The translations under genes were made by a program, and so were the position numbers. The notes under the pieces are model-generated. The model did no database searches and was not told where the DNA came from. It saw only the letters and a list, made by a program, of their open reading frames with translations. From Chthonomonadaceae bacterium (GTDB lineage: Bacteria > Armatimonadota > Chthonomonadetes > Chthonomonadales > Chthonomonadaceae), in contig JANWZQ010000093.1 in the NCBI GenBank assembly GCA_025054835.1, positions 1-41,582 of the forward strand: a DNA stretch of 41,582 nucleotides, given 5' to 3'. Below, in pieces: positions 30,497 to 38,475 of the stretch (position 1 is the stretch's first letter; the number at the start of each line of letters is the position of its first letter).

Positions 30497-30796
30497 ATGC
30501 GAAAGCCTGATGTGGAAGTGCGTGAAGTCGTCTGTTCTGAGACAGGCAAGCCCATGCCCAAGATCCCGCTCTGGCTGGCCGATGTCAAAGTCAAATTTGT
30601 CTGCGAGGAGGCACGTCAGCGGCATGGCTCGTCCTACAGCTTTGGTAATGACGTTTTGCGCCATGCTTCTTATGCTGACGACGAAGACCCGAAGGCAGAT
30701 ATGGATCCGGATATGCTCGGCGATCCGGACACAGGAGACCTTTACGAGGACGAGCTGGAAGCGGACGAGCCGGGTATGGACCTCGAGGAGGAGTAG
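30497..30796 (+). CDS. Small acidic hypothetical protein with paired cysteines
   Basis: 99 aa. The N-terminal 45 residues contain VVCSETGKPMPKIPLWLADV and VKFVCEEARQRHG, a compact segment with two cysteines and a PxIPLW core that recalls degenerate zinc-ribbon-like domains. The second half is strongly acidic (about 20 Asp/Glu in the last 40 residues) and ends EEE. Its last 55 bp overlap the 3' end of the convergent histidine kinase gene. TAAGGAT precedes the ATG. Function unknown. Confidence 0.6.
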   Translation: MRKPDVEVREVVCSETGKPMPKIPLWLADVKVKFVCEEARQRHGSSYSFGNDVLRHASYADDEDPKADMDPDMLGDPDTGDLYEDELEADEPGMDLEEE

Positions 30797-31899
30797 GCAT
30801 CCCGTCGTGGCAGGGTGAAGGAGAACACACTGCCCCGCCCGTACTCGCTTTCCACACTCACGCGCCCTCCGTGCGTCTCGACAATATGCTTGACAATGGA
30901 TAGACCGAGGCCCGTTCCCCCCGATTGGCGCGAACGGGCCTTGTCGGCACGATAGAAACGTTCAAACAGCCGGGGCAGGTCCTGGCTCATAATCCCGATC
31001 CCGGTGTCCGACACCTTCACGACGATCTGACGTTCCTGACACTCGGCCTCCACGCGCACTTTTCCGCCGGAGGGCGTGTACTTGATCGCGTTGTCGATCA
31101 GATTGACCAGTACCTGCTCGATCTGATCGCGGTTGGCGGTCGCTGGCAGTGGATCGGGCACCTGATAGGTGAGCTGGATACCGGCTTTTTCTGCCTGCGG
31201 CTGGAAGCGCTCGACCACATCCCGGATCAACTGATGCAGCGCGAAATGGTTATACTCGGGCAGTTTCGACTCGGCGCGCGAGAGCACCAGAAGATCCTCC
31301 AGAATGCGCGTCAGCCGTTCAACCTCACCCACAATGATGCTGACGAACCGGCGCGCTACCGCAACATCTTCGATCGCGCCATCCTGCAACGTCTCGGCCA
31401 TGGCCCGAATGGAGGCCAGAGGGGTGCGCAGTTCATGGGAGACGTTGGCCACAAAATCACGTCGCACGGTCTCCAGACGACGTAATTCGGTGACATCTTT
31501 CAGCAACAGCAGGAAGCGTGGCATCGGCGGCACGCTCGTACCGGAGGTGGTACCACCATGACTCTTCAGAGGAACAATGCGCACCTCCAGAATGCGCGCC
31601 GCAAGTTCGCTGCCCCGGCGCAACTCCTGCTGCAGGGGCGTCTCGGAGTTCTGCGCCGTGGCGAGCAGATGGAGTAACTCATAGGAGAGAGTGGCTTCCA
31701 GAAGGGTTCGGCCCGGAAGACTCCCTTCCCGCGCGCCCAGCATCCGGTGTGCGGCGGCGTTACTCTCCAGAATGCGTCGCTGGTTATCCAGCAGGAGCAC
31801 GCCGATATCCATCTCTGCCAGCAGTACAGGGAGAAACGTCTGCAGGAGAGAAGAGGGCCGGGACCCCCGGGTATCGCCCTCTGGTCGTACGTCCGACAC
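30742..31899 (-). CDS. PhoR-like sensor histidine kinase without membrane anchor
   Basis: 385 aa from GTG at 31899, which has GGAG about 9 bp upstream and lies 16 bp after the response regulator stop. A PAS domain covers about 25-135 (MDIGVLLLDNQRRILESNAA and FLLLLKDVTELRRLE). The phospho-accepting His is in [15 protein letters not shown]. The ATPase domain shows NLIDNAIKYTPSGG (N box), SDTGIGI (G1), FERFYRADKARS and GGTGLGLSIVKHIVETHGG (G2). No membrane segment is present, unlike PhoR of E. coli, so it should sense an internal signal or bind a membrane partner. The C-terminus is a Ser-rich tail encoded opposite the acidic end of the convergent gene. Confidence 0.9.
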   Translation of the reverse strand: MSDVRPEGDTRGSRPSSLLQTFLPVLLAEMDIGVLLLDNQRRILESNAAAHRMLGAREGSLPGRTLLEATLSYELLHLLATAQNSETPLQQELRRGSELAARILEVRIVPLKSHGGTTSGTSVPPMPRFLLLLKDVTELRRLETVRRDFVANVSHELRTPLASIRAMAETLQDGAIEDVAVARRFVSIIVGEVERLTRILEDLLVLSRAESKLPEYNHFALHQLIRDVVERFQPQAEKAGIQLTYQVPDPLPATANRDQIEQVLVNLIDNAIKYTPSGGKVRVEAECQERQIVVKVSDTGIGIMSQDLPRLFERFYRADKARSRQSGGTGLGLSIVKHIVETHGGRVSVESEYGRGSVFSFTLPRRDAYSSSRSIPGSSASSSSS

Positions 31900-31915
31900 C
31901 TTGCTCTGCTCCGGA

Positions 31916-32599
31916 TCACTCGTTGAACTTGTAGCCCACTCCGCGGATCGTGACCAGACGGGTTGGTTGCGAGGGATTGGCCTCGATCTTCTCGCGCAAC
32001 CACCGCACGTGCACGTCGACCGTGCGTTCCTCCACGTACGCCTCCGCCCCCCAGACACGATCCAGCAGCACCTGTCGCGTGAACACCTGTCCCGGGTGCG
32101 TTACGAGGAAGCGCAACAGCTCAAACTCTTTCGGCGACATGGGCACCACCCGATCGTTGACGCGCACCTCGTAACGCGCAGGATCGATGAGGAGATTGCC
32201 GGACTGGATAGGCGTCTGCGCCAGCAGATGCACATCCTGTGCGGTTGTGCGGCGCAGCACGCTTTTTACCCGTGCCATGAGCTCGCGCATGTTGAACGGT
32301 TTGGTCACATAATCATCTGCGCCCAGCTCCAACCCGACCACGCGATCGGTCTCATCAGCCCGGGCTGTCAGCATGATGATGGGAATATTGCTCTGCTTGC
32401 GCAGCATCCGGCACACGTCGAAACCACTTGCGGAGGGTAGCATGACATCCAGTAACACCAGATCCGGAGCATCGCGTCGGGCCACTTCCAGACACTGTTC
32501 CGCATCACCTGCGGTCAGGACTTCGTACCCCTCTTTCTTCAGGTTGTAGGAGACGGCTTCCACGATAGGCAGTTCGTCATCCACTACCAGCACTTTCAT
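31916..32599 (-). CDS. OmpR/PhoB-family response regulator
   Basis: 227 aa. The receiver domain has the acidic pocket Asp7/Asp8, phospho-accepting Asp51 in LLDVMLPSASG, Thr78 in IIMLTARADE and Lys100 in DDYVTKPF. The C-terminal winged helix is seen in VPMSPKEFELLRFLVTHPG, VFTRQVLLDRVWG and RTVDVHVRWLREKI, ending TIRGVGYKF. A GGAG ribosome-binding site sits 5-8 bp before the ATG. It is co-transcribed with the kinase downstream. The closest everyday relatives are PhoB/PhoP/WalR regulators, but the stimulus cannot be derived here. Confidence 0.93.
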   Translation of the reverse strand: MKVLVVDDELPIVEAVSYNLKKEGYEVLTAGDAEQCLEVARRDAPDLVLLDVMLPSASGFDVCRMLRKQSNIPIIMLTARADETDRVVGLELGADDYVTKPFNMRELMARVKSVLRRTTAQDVHLLAQTPIQSGNLLIDPARYEVRVNDRVVPMSPKEFELLRFLVTHPGQVFTRQVLLDRVWGAEAYVEERTVDVHVRWLREKIEANPSQPTRLVTIRGVGYKFNE

Positions 32600-32685
32600 G
32601 GGATCTCCTCTTGCATCGTCACAAAGGCCACAGGGCCAGTGCTCGGTCGACGGTGCAGGCGCCAGCAGGATAGCCTGCCAGAGTC

Positions 32686-32691
32686 ATTATA
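32686..32691 (-). promoter_or_regulatory. Extended -10 box of the two-component operon
   Basis: Minus-strand TGCTATAAT places a perfect TATAAT at 32691-32686 with the TGN extension. The best -35 candidate (TTCACA) is 20 bp away, so the extended -10 may be the main contact. The leader to the ATG at 32599 would be about 80 nt. Confidence 0.55.
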
Positions 32692-32717
32692 GCACGTGCG
32701 CCAGCACGCCATGTGAA

Positions 32718-32743
32718 GACCGGCTCCCGCACGGGAGCCGGTC
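32718..32743 (-). terminator. Terminator hairpin of the zinc-ribbon/TPR gene
   Basis: GACCGGCTCCCG (32718-32729) and CGGGAGCCGGTC (32732-32743) form a perfect 12-bp stem 9 bp past the gene's stop. Only TTCA follows on the minus strand. It insulates the two-component promoter that begins right after it. Confidence 0.7.
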
Positions 32744-32752
32744 TCTGGAGCG

Positions 32753-34123
32753 TTACGCATCACCGCTTGCGGAAGATAGGTTGCTGTAAGAGGACGTACT
32801 GTCCTGCGGTGCTCCCACGACACTCAGTTGCGTCAACGCCTGTTCGAGCGTGTGGAGATCATCGCCGTCAGGATCCGCCTCATAGGCGGCAGCACGATCG
32901 ATGGTTGCCAGTAACAGGGTTGGACCCACAACCCCGGGATCTACCCCTTCCTGTATGTAGACCGTTACATGCTTTGTGTGTGGGTGGAGTGCGAAGAAGG
33001 CGCGTGCAGCACGATAGACGTTACGCACCATCAGTTCTCGCGCCGATGCGCTTGTGGCCGTGGACGTCGTGAGCGGCGATGTGACCAGCAGTGAAGCGTC
33101 CTGACCACCGGAGCCCTGATGTACCCGGGCCAGATACATCCCATCGGGCAGCGGTAGGAGCGCTTGCGACGTGGGGCTCATTCCTCCCTCTGGCCTGATG
33201 GCGCCACGGGCGCTGGTCGGAGGCGCCGGGAAGGGTTGCACGCGCAATACCGGCGCAGGCGGCAGGTTCTGCGGCGTACGGACCGGGCCGGACGTCGCGG
33301 GCGTTGTGGTTGTGGCCAGAGCACCCGATACCGACGTATCCGGTCGCAGGCCACTTCCAGCAGGCGGCGCGGTACCGGGCCGCGCTTCCAACACAGTGCC
33401 GTGACCATCCTGGCCTGCTGTGACGTTTCGTGTTGAGGACGGGGCATTTTGCGACGAGGTCGCTGCAGGTGGAGCACTGGCCACAGACGCTGCTGTTGTT
33501 TCCGACGCGCGGCGCCCGACCTTCAGCCCGATCAAGGCAGCCAGCATCACGGTGGTGAACCCTGTGGCCAGCAGCGTCATTCCGGTGAGCCAGCTCCGCG
33601 GAGAGAGTCCCATCAGCTGTGTGGTACCGGCGCGCACGCTTCCATCGGCATTCAGTGCGGCGGAGAGCCCCTGCCCGACGAGGCGTGCATTCTGTGCGCG
33701 CACCTGTCGAGCGCGTTCGTGTTCCAGCTGGCGCAGCCGGGCTTCATCAGCCGGACTGGGCCCCAGCTCTACTGCCATCCGGTACCACTGGATGGCTTCA
33801 TCCAGCTTCCCCTGATCCTGATAGATGGCTCCCAGCAGGGCATGCGCAGTTTGATTGCCGGGCTGGGATTGCAATACGGCGATGCAGTACTCGATCGCCC
33901 GATCCCACTGCTGGCGGATGCGGCACAGGCTGGCCTGTGCGAGTAGAGTCTGCAGGGAGCCAGAGACGTCCTCACTGGCCAGACGGGTCAGCGCCCCTGC
34001 AGAGGAAACAGCGGCAGTCCCATCACACGAACCGGTATCTTCTGCCAGCGCAGTAGGTTGCCCGCAATGAGGGCAATACCGGTAGTCATCTGACAGGGAC
34101 ACTCTACATCCAGAGCAGACCAT
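32753..34123 (-). CDS. Zinc-ribbon, TPR and single-membrane-span protein
   Basis: 456 aa. The N-terminal zinc ribbon has two CxxC knuckles, CSGCRVSLSDDYRYCPHCG. Two TPR-like repeats follow around 58-130 (ASLCRIRQQWDRAIEYCIAV and ALLGAIYQDQGKLDEAIQWY). One membrane helix (WLTGMTLLATGFTTVMLAAL, about 178-198) separates this cytoplasmic part from an outer part. The outer part has a long Ala/Pro/Thr/Ser-rich linker (205-315) and a folded C-terminal domain of about 120 residues (FFALHPHTKHVTVYIQEG, LLLATIDRAAAYEAD). The family is not recognised. It is followed by a terminator and preceded by dut 18 bp upstream, so it is likely last in the kinase-dut operon. Confidence 0.7.
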   Translation of the reverse strand: MVCSGCRVSLSDDYRYCPHCGQPTALAEDTGSCDGTAAVSSAGALTRLASEDVSGSLQTLLAQASLCRIRQQWDRAIEYCIAVLQSQPGNQTAHALLGAIYQDQGKLDEAIQWYRMAVELGPSPADEARLRQLEHERARQVRAQNARLVGQGLSAALNADGSVRAGTTQLMGLSPRSWLTGMTLLATGFTTVMLAALIGLKVGRRASETTAASVASAPPAATSSQNAPSSTRNVTAGQDGHGTVLEARPGTAPPAGSGLRPDTSVSGALATTTTPATSGPVRTPQNLPPAPVLRVQPFPAPPTSARGAIRPEGGMSPTSQALLPLPDGMYLARVHQGSGGQDASLLVTSPLTTSTATSASARELMVRNVYRAARAFFALHPHTKHVTVYIQEGVDPGVVGPTLLLATIDRAAAYEADPDGDDLHTLEQALTQLSVVGAPQDSTSSYSNLSSASGDA

Positions 34124-34141
34124 CGGCCCGTTCTCTCTTTC

Positions 34142-34585
34142 CTACCCGGTACTGCCGAATCCCCCTTCGCCCCGTACTGTTTCGTCGAGAGCGGTGACTT
34201 CTGCGAGTGTGGCACGCATCACGGGAGCGATCACCAGTTGCGCGATCCGATCGCCGCGCCGGATGGTGAACGGCGCGTCTCCCCAGTTGATCAGCAGAAC
34301 CTGCACAACGCCCCGGTAGTCCGCGTCCAGGGTACCCGGTGCGTTGACCATACCGATCCCATATTTGAGCGCCAGACCACTTCGCGGGCGGATCTGTCCC
34401 TCATACCCCTCGGGAATGGCAATGCGCAGTCCTGTTGAGATCAGTTGACGTTGCCCCGGTAGCAGAATTGCGGGAGCGTGCTCAGGCACTGCAGCGAGCA
34501 GATCCATGCCCGCAGATCCGGGGGTTGCGTATTCTGGCAACGGCAGACCTTCGGCTTCTGGCTCTCGCAGTACGCGTATCCGCAC
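34142..34585 (-). CDS. dut: dUTP diphosphatase
   Basis: 147 aa, standard for trimeric dUTPase, which hydrolyses dUTP to dUMP. All five motifs are present: [45 protein letters not shown] and the C-terminal [10 protein letters not shown] that closes the active site. The DADYRG Asp and the SGLA Ser are intact. It is placed 5 bp after the orphan histidine kinase gene and is followed by the zinc-ribbon gene, so it is co-transcribed from the promoter at 36485-36514. Confidence 0.95.
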   Translation of the reverse strand: MRIRVLREPEAEGLPLPEYATPGSAGMDLLAAVPEHAPAILLPGQRQLISTGLRIAIPEGYEGQIRPRSGLALKYGIGMVNAPGTLDADYRGVVQVLLINWGDAPFTIRRGDRIAQLVIAPVMRATLAEVTALDETVRGEGGFGSTG

Positions 34586-34590
34586 GATGC

Positions 34591-36372
34591 CTACTCTTTG
34601 AGATCCATCGTCAGGGGCAGGATGTTCCCGTTTTCATCGCGTGGCTGGCGTACCGGGAAGCGGAACCAGAATGTGGATCCTTTGCCCAGTCCCTCGCTCT
34701 CCGGCCAGAGCCTACCCCGATGCGCCTTCAGCAGGTTGATCACCAGAAACAGGCCGATACCTGTACCCCCGATGCTTTTTGATTGGGCCGTGCGGTAGAA
34801 CTTGTTACCCACTGCTTTCAGATCATGCTCGGTCATTCCGATGCCCTGATCCTTGACACCCACCAGCACGCTCTCGGGTTCTGTCTCAGTAGCAGGCTCG
34901 AGGCGCCCGATGATCCGGATCTCGCCCCCGTCCGGGGAGTACTTGATGGCGTTGGAGATAATGTTGTGCAGAATGTTCTGGATCTTGTCCGGATCCGTCT
35001 CCACAACGATCGTTTCCGGGTCGAAGTCTACCACGATAGTGTGCTTGTTCGTGCGGGCGCGCTGCACGGTTGCCACATCTTCGACCGCTTTGCGCAGGTC
35101 GACCTCTTCCCACTTCATATCGAGGCCTGCCGCTCCCATGCGTTCGATACGCGATACATTGAGTAGATCGTCGATCAACCGCCCCAATCGATCCACATTC
35201 TCCTCAATGATCTTGTAGAACTCACGGCGGTCCTCACGAGTGTACCACTCTTCGTTCTCGTCGTCCAGCAGCGTGCGCACGAAGCCCTTCATCGGCGTCA
35301 GGGGCGTACGCAGTTCATGAGAAACGATGGAGACGAACTCGGTCTTCATGCGCTCCACATGGCGCAGATCGGTGATATCGGTGAAAAGGAAAACAGTCCC
35401 GAGGGGGTTCCCGTTGTCATCCGTGACGCTGGTCGCGTGCACCTGATAGATGTACTCCACATCATCTTTGTCGTGCACCGTGATCTCGTCGGGTTGTCGG
35501 ATCCCCCCGACTTCCTCCTCTTTCTGCGGGTGACACAGCTCCTCGAGTTTGCGGTGGAGTAGCTTGAGGCACTCTTCGTGCCGCACGACCTCTTCGATGG
35601 GCCTGCCAATTGGATTGAAATCCTCTGGCACGGCGAACATGGCGCGTGCCTGCGTGTTCATCTGTCCGATGCGGCCCCGCTGGTTGAGAAAGATGAGACC
35701 TGCGGTCAGACTTTCCAGAGTATGGACGAGCTTCTGCTTCTCCTCAACCACCTCCTGAAACATCTGCGCATTGGCAATCACGGCTGCCGCATTGCGGGAC
35801 AGGCGTTCCAGCAGGCGTACATCCTCCTCGATGAACTCCCCGCCATAGCGCTTGTTGAAGCAATGCAGGACGCCCACTGTGATACGGTCGACGATCCGGT
35901 TTTCCTCGTCGCGTTTCTCGATCAGCAGGGGCACCGACACTCCGTTCCGTATCCGGAAGCGCACCAGATTTTCGGCAACTGCGCGCTCGTCTGTGGCCGC
36001 GTCATGAAAAATCCCGGCTGCCGTCGACTGGAAGACAGCGCCGGAGATCCCCCGGTCGGGACTGATCCGGAACTCGCGCAACTCCTCGTCCGTCATTCCG
36101 AAGGCGGGCGGCCGGGCTACCAGATCCCCGGTCTCACGGTCCCGCACCATGATCACACACTTCTCGGCCTGCACGATCATGGCTGTGCGTTGCACCAGAC
36201 GGCGAAGGGTCTCTTCGAACTCACTGATAGCGACCGGCAACTCGCCGACTTCGGGCGCCGCACTGGAGCGCACGCGTTCCAGCTCGGCGTTCCGCTGCTT
36301 GACCTCAGCCAGCTCCTTCTTCAGCCGCTGTATCTGTTGCCTCAGAACCTCGAATTCGTCGGTCGTCACCAT
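34591..36372 (-). CDS. Orphan soluble histidine kinase with coiled coil, GAF and PAS domains
   Basis: 593 aa from the ATG at 36372, which has GAGG 6 bp upstream; ATG 36378 and TTG 36405 are alternatives. A short coiled coil ([20 protein letters not shown]) precedes a GAF domain (about 45-205, [18 protein letters not shown] to [15 protein letters not shown]). A PAS domain (about 220-335, [18 protein letters not shown] to [16 protein letters not shown]) follows. The His is in [17 protein letters not shown]. The ATPase part has [28 protein letters not shown] and [19 protein letters not shown]. No membrane span is seen and no response regulator is adjacent. GAF/PAS content suggests sensing of a small molecule, redox state or light, none of which can be chosen from sequence alone. 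Confidence 0.9.
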   Translation of the reverse strand: MVTTDEFEVLRQQIQRLKKELAEVKQRNAELERVRSSAAPEVGELPVAISEFEETLRRLVQRTAMIVQAEKCVIMVRDRETGDLVARPPAFGMTDEELREFRISPDRGISGAVFQSTAAGIFHDAATDERAVAENLVRFRIRNGVSVPLLIEKRDEENRIVDRITVGVLHCFNKRYGGEFIEEDVRLLERLSRNAAAVIANAQMFQEVVEEKQKLVHTLESLTAGLIFLNQRGRIGQMNTQARAMFAVPEDFNPIGRPIEEVVRHEECLKLLHRKLEELCHPQKEEEVGGIRQPDEITVHDKDDVEYIYQVHATSVTDDNGNPLGTVFLFTDITDLRHVERMKTEFVSIVSHELRTPLTPMKGFVRTLLDDENEEWYTREDRREFYKIIEENVDRLGRLIDDLLNVSRIERMGAAGLDMKWEEVDLRKAVEDVATVQRARTNKHTIVVDFDPETIVVETDPDKIQNILHNIISNAIKYSPDGGEIRIIGRLEPATETEPESVLVGVKDQGIGMTEHDLKAVGNKFYRTAQSKSIGGTGIGLFLVINLLKAHRGRLWPESEGLGKGSTFWFRFPVRQPRDENGNILPLTMDLKE

Positions 36373-36484
36373 CGCCATCCTCTGCAGGTCTTCCACCACG
36401 CGCAACGCGCCACCGGGGAGGGCGTCATCCTGTCAGCCACAACCTGTGCAGGAGCAGGCTCCATTGCCAGCAGGACACGCCGGT

Positions 36485-36514
36485 ATTATAACATACCCCT
36501 CTCTGGAGCGTCAA
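36485..36514 (-). promoter_or_regulatory. Promoter of the histidine kinase-dut operon
   Basis: On the minus strand TTGACG (36514-36509) and TATAAT (36490-36485) are 18 bp apart, near consensus. The start site near 36478 gives a leader of about 105 nt to the ATG at 36372. Confidence 0.78.
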
Positions 36515-36854
36515 CCAGACACCTCCTGCGCCTCACCTCGAGGGCGTATCGCGTGCCCGTTGTGCGCTGTACATCAACACGTTGTGTGGAATTATAATGG
36601 CCAGAGAGACATCGGCTCTGCAGAACGCGTTGCGAGCAGCGCAGTGCGTCGGATTTCCGTACCTTCCAAACGCAATATTTCTTCCTCCTGTGGCAATAAT
36701 GAAAGCGAGTGTGCGCTTTTCCGCAGATCATCGTAGATATAGTAGGTAGAGATTTTGCGGATGCAATCGATATGCCACAGGATGCAGACTTTCCTGTGGT
36801 CAGACAATTCGTGCGTGGCCAATGGCGGCACGCCAGCGATTCGAGGAGGAGTCG
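36515..36854 (+). other. Non-coding leader upstream of gdhA
   Basis: No gene was recognised. An isolated TATAAT lies at 36593-36598 with no -35 at proper distance. A hairpin CCACAGGA (36775-36782) with TCCTGTGG (36792-36799) lies about 55 bp before the gdhA start. CCGCA (36721-36725) and TGCGG (36756-36760) may pair further upstream. The stretch 36650-36800 is AT-richer than its surroundings, as expected of a regulatory leader. Confidence 0.4.
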
Positions 36855-38174
36855 ATGAACACTGCACCCGTCCTTTCCGAGTCAGGTCGACCGGTACAAC
36901 CGGGGAGCACCCCGCGCGACACGCCCCGTGAGAATGTCAATCCCTATCATATTGCTCTGGAGCAACTGGAGACCGCGGCACAGTACCTGGAGCTCGACCC
37001 CGGTCTGCATGAGGTGCTCAAATATCCGGAACGCGAGCTGATCGTGCACTTCCCGGTGAAGATGGACGATGGCCAGACGCGTGTCTTCACGGGCTATCGT
37101 GTGCAACACAACGTGGCCCGTGGTCCGGCGAAGGGCGGTATCCGTTACAGTCCGCACACCGATCTGGATGAGGTGCGCGCGCTGGCCATGTGGATGACGT
37201 GGAAGTGCGCGATTGTCAACATTCCGTTCGGCGGCGCCAAGGGTGGCGTTGTCTGTGACCCGCGCACCCTGAGCCACTCCGAGCTGGAGCGCCTGACCCG
37301 GCGTTACACCTCCGAAATCAGCATTCTGATCGGTCCCAATACCGATATCCCGGCGCCGGACATGGGCACCGACGCGGCGACCATGGCCTGGATCATGGAT
37401 ACCTATTCGATGAACGTCGGACATACGGTTCCGGCGGTTGTCACAGGCAAGCCGGTCGCGGTCGGTGGATCCGAAGGGCGCAGCGACGCCACCGGGCGAG
37501 GCATCGTGTTCATTGCACAGGAGGCTCTGCGAGACAACGGCATAAGCATGCGGGGAGCACGCTTCGCGATCCAGGGTTTCGGGAACGTGGGAAGCGTTGC
37601 CGCGCGCATCCTGCATGAGATCGGTGCCAGGGTGATAGCGGTTTGCGATGCGGAGGGTGGCCTGTACAATCCGAACGGACTGGACATCCCCGCCCTGCGG
37701 GACTGCGCACGCCGGGAGGGTTCCATTCTCGCGCACGGCGGAGGTGACCCCATCACTCCCAGGCAGCTCCTGGAGCTGGACACGGATGTGCTGATCCCGG
37801 CGGCCGTGGAGAACCAGATCACTCTGGAGAACGTGCACCGCATTCGCGCGCGCATCATCATTGAAGGGGCGAACGGCCCGACCACTCCGGCCGCCGATCG
37901 GATCCTGCAGGAGCGGGGAGTCTTTCTGGTGCCAGATGTGCTCGCCAACGCTGGCGGCGTGGTCGTTTCCTACTTCGAGTGGGTGCAGGATCTGCAGTTC
38001 TTCTTCTGGCACGAAGAAGAGGTCAATCAGAAGATGGAGAAGATCCTGATCCGCGCCTATCGGGACGTGCGTGAGATGGCCCGGAAGGAAAAAGTTGATA
38101 TGCGCCTTGCAGCCTACCTGATCGGTGTCAAGCGCGTTGCGGATGCGACGACCCTCCGGGGGTTCTATCCGTAG
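36855..38174 (+). CDS. gdhA: Glutamate dehydrogenase
   Basis: 439 aa from the ATG at 36855 with GAGGAGGAG 7 bp upstream. It interconverts glutamate and 2-oxoglutarate plus ammonia. Conserved Lys residues are in RGPAKGGIRYSP (Lys93), MTWKCAI (Lys117) and PFGGAKGGV (catalytic Lys129); the catalytic Asp lies in IPAPDMGTD. The Rossmann motif is GFGNVGS near residue 245, and NAGGVVVSYFEWVQ ends the cofactor domain. Length and motifs place it with hexameric NAD(P) enzymes of the Bacillus/archaeal type. Leucine dehydrogenase relatives lack this length. It appears monocistronic, with a hairpin behind the stop. Confidence 0.93.
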   Translation: MNTAPVLSESGRPVQPGSTPRDTPRENVNPYHIALEQLETAAQYLELDPGLHEVLKYPERELIVHFPVKMDDGQTRVFTGYRVQHNVARGPAKGGIRYSPHTDLDEVRALAMWMTWKCAIVNIPFGGAKGGVVCDPRTLSHSELERLTRRYTSEISILIGPNTDIPAPDMGTDAATMAWIMDTYSMNVGHTVPAVVTGKPVAVGGSEGRSDATGRGIVFIAQEALRDNGISMRGARFAIQGFGNVGSVAARILHEIGARVIAVCDAEGGLYNPNGLDIPALRDCARREGSILAHGGGDPITPRQLLELDTDVLIPAAVENQITLENVHRIRARIIIEGANGPTTPAADRILQERGVFLVPDVLANAGGVVVSYFEWVQDLQFFFWHEEEVNQKMEKILIRAYRDVREMARKEKVDMRLAAYLIGVKRVADATTLRGFYP

Positions 38175-38181
38175 CGATCCG

Positions 38182-38223
38182 GGCCGCCTCTTCGTACCCG
38201 ATGAGGAGCATGGAGAGGCGGCC
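38182..38223 (+). terminator. Hairpin behind gdhA
   Basis: GGCCGCCTCT (38182-38191) pairs with AGAGGCGGCC (38214-38223) over a 22-nt loop, 8 bp after the gdhA stop. It is followed by GGTTGCTGTT rather than a pure T run, so it is a probable but not perfect terminator. Confidence 0.6.
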
Positions 38224-38475
38224 GGTTGCTGTTCACCTGGCTTATTTCTTCCGTTAATTTCTGCGAACAATGGAAATTCGGGCAGGAATTCCCGGCGTTT
38301 CCATCTAAACTGCAGTAGCAAAGAGTACGTTCCTCTCCCCCCGAATGTTCTTTCGCATCAGAGGAAAAGTTTCTGCTCCTCTGTTGTGCATGGCCCTGTT
38401 GCGTGCACGTTCTCGCCGCACTGATCGAGGCCATGCCTGATCTCCATGCAGTCCAGAGAGGAGAACCGACACGCC
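38224..38475 (+). other. Non-coding leader of the large secreted propeller gene
   Basis: No gene seen. ATGGAAA (38270-38276) and TTTCCAT (38298-38304) enclose a second pair CGGG/CCCG (38279-38282 with 38291-38294), forming a compound stem. Downstream the sequence is pyrimidine-rich until the GAGAGGAGA ribosome-binding site at 38455-38463. No convincing -35/-10 pair was found. Confidence 0.35.
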
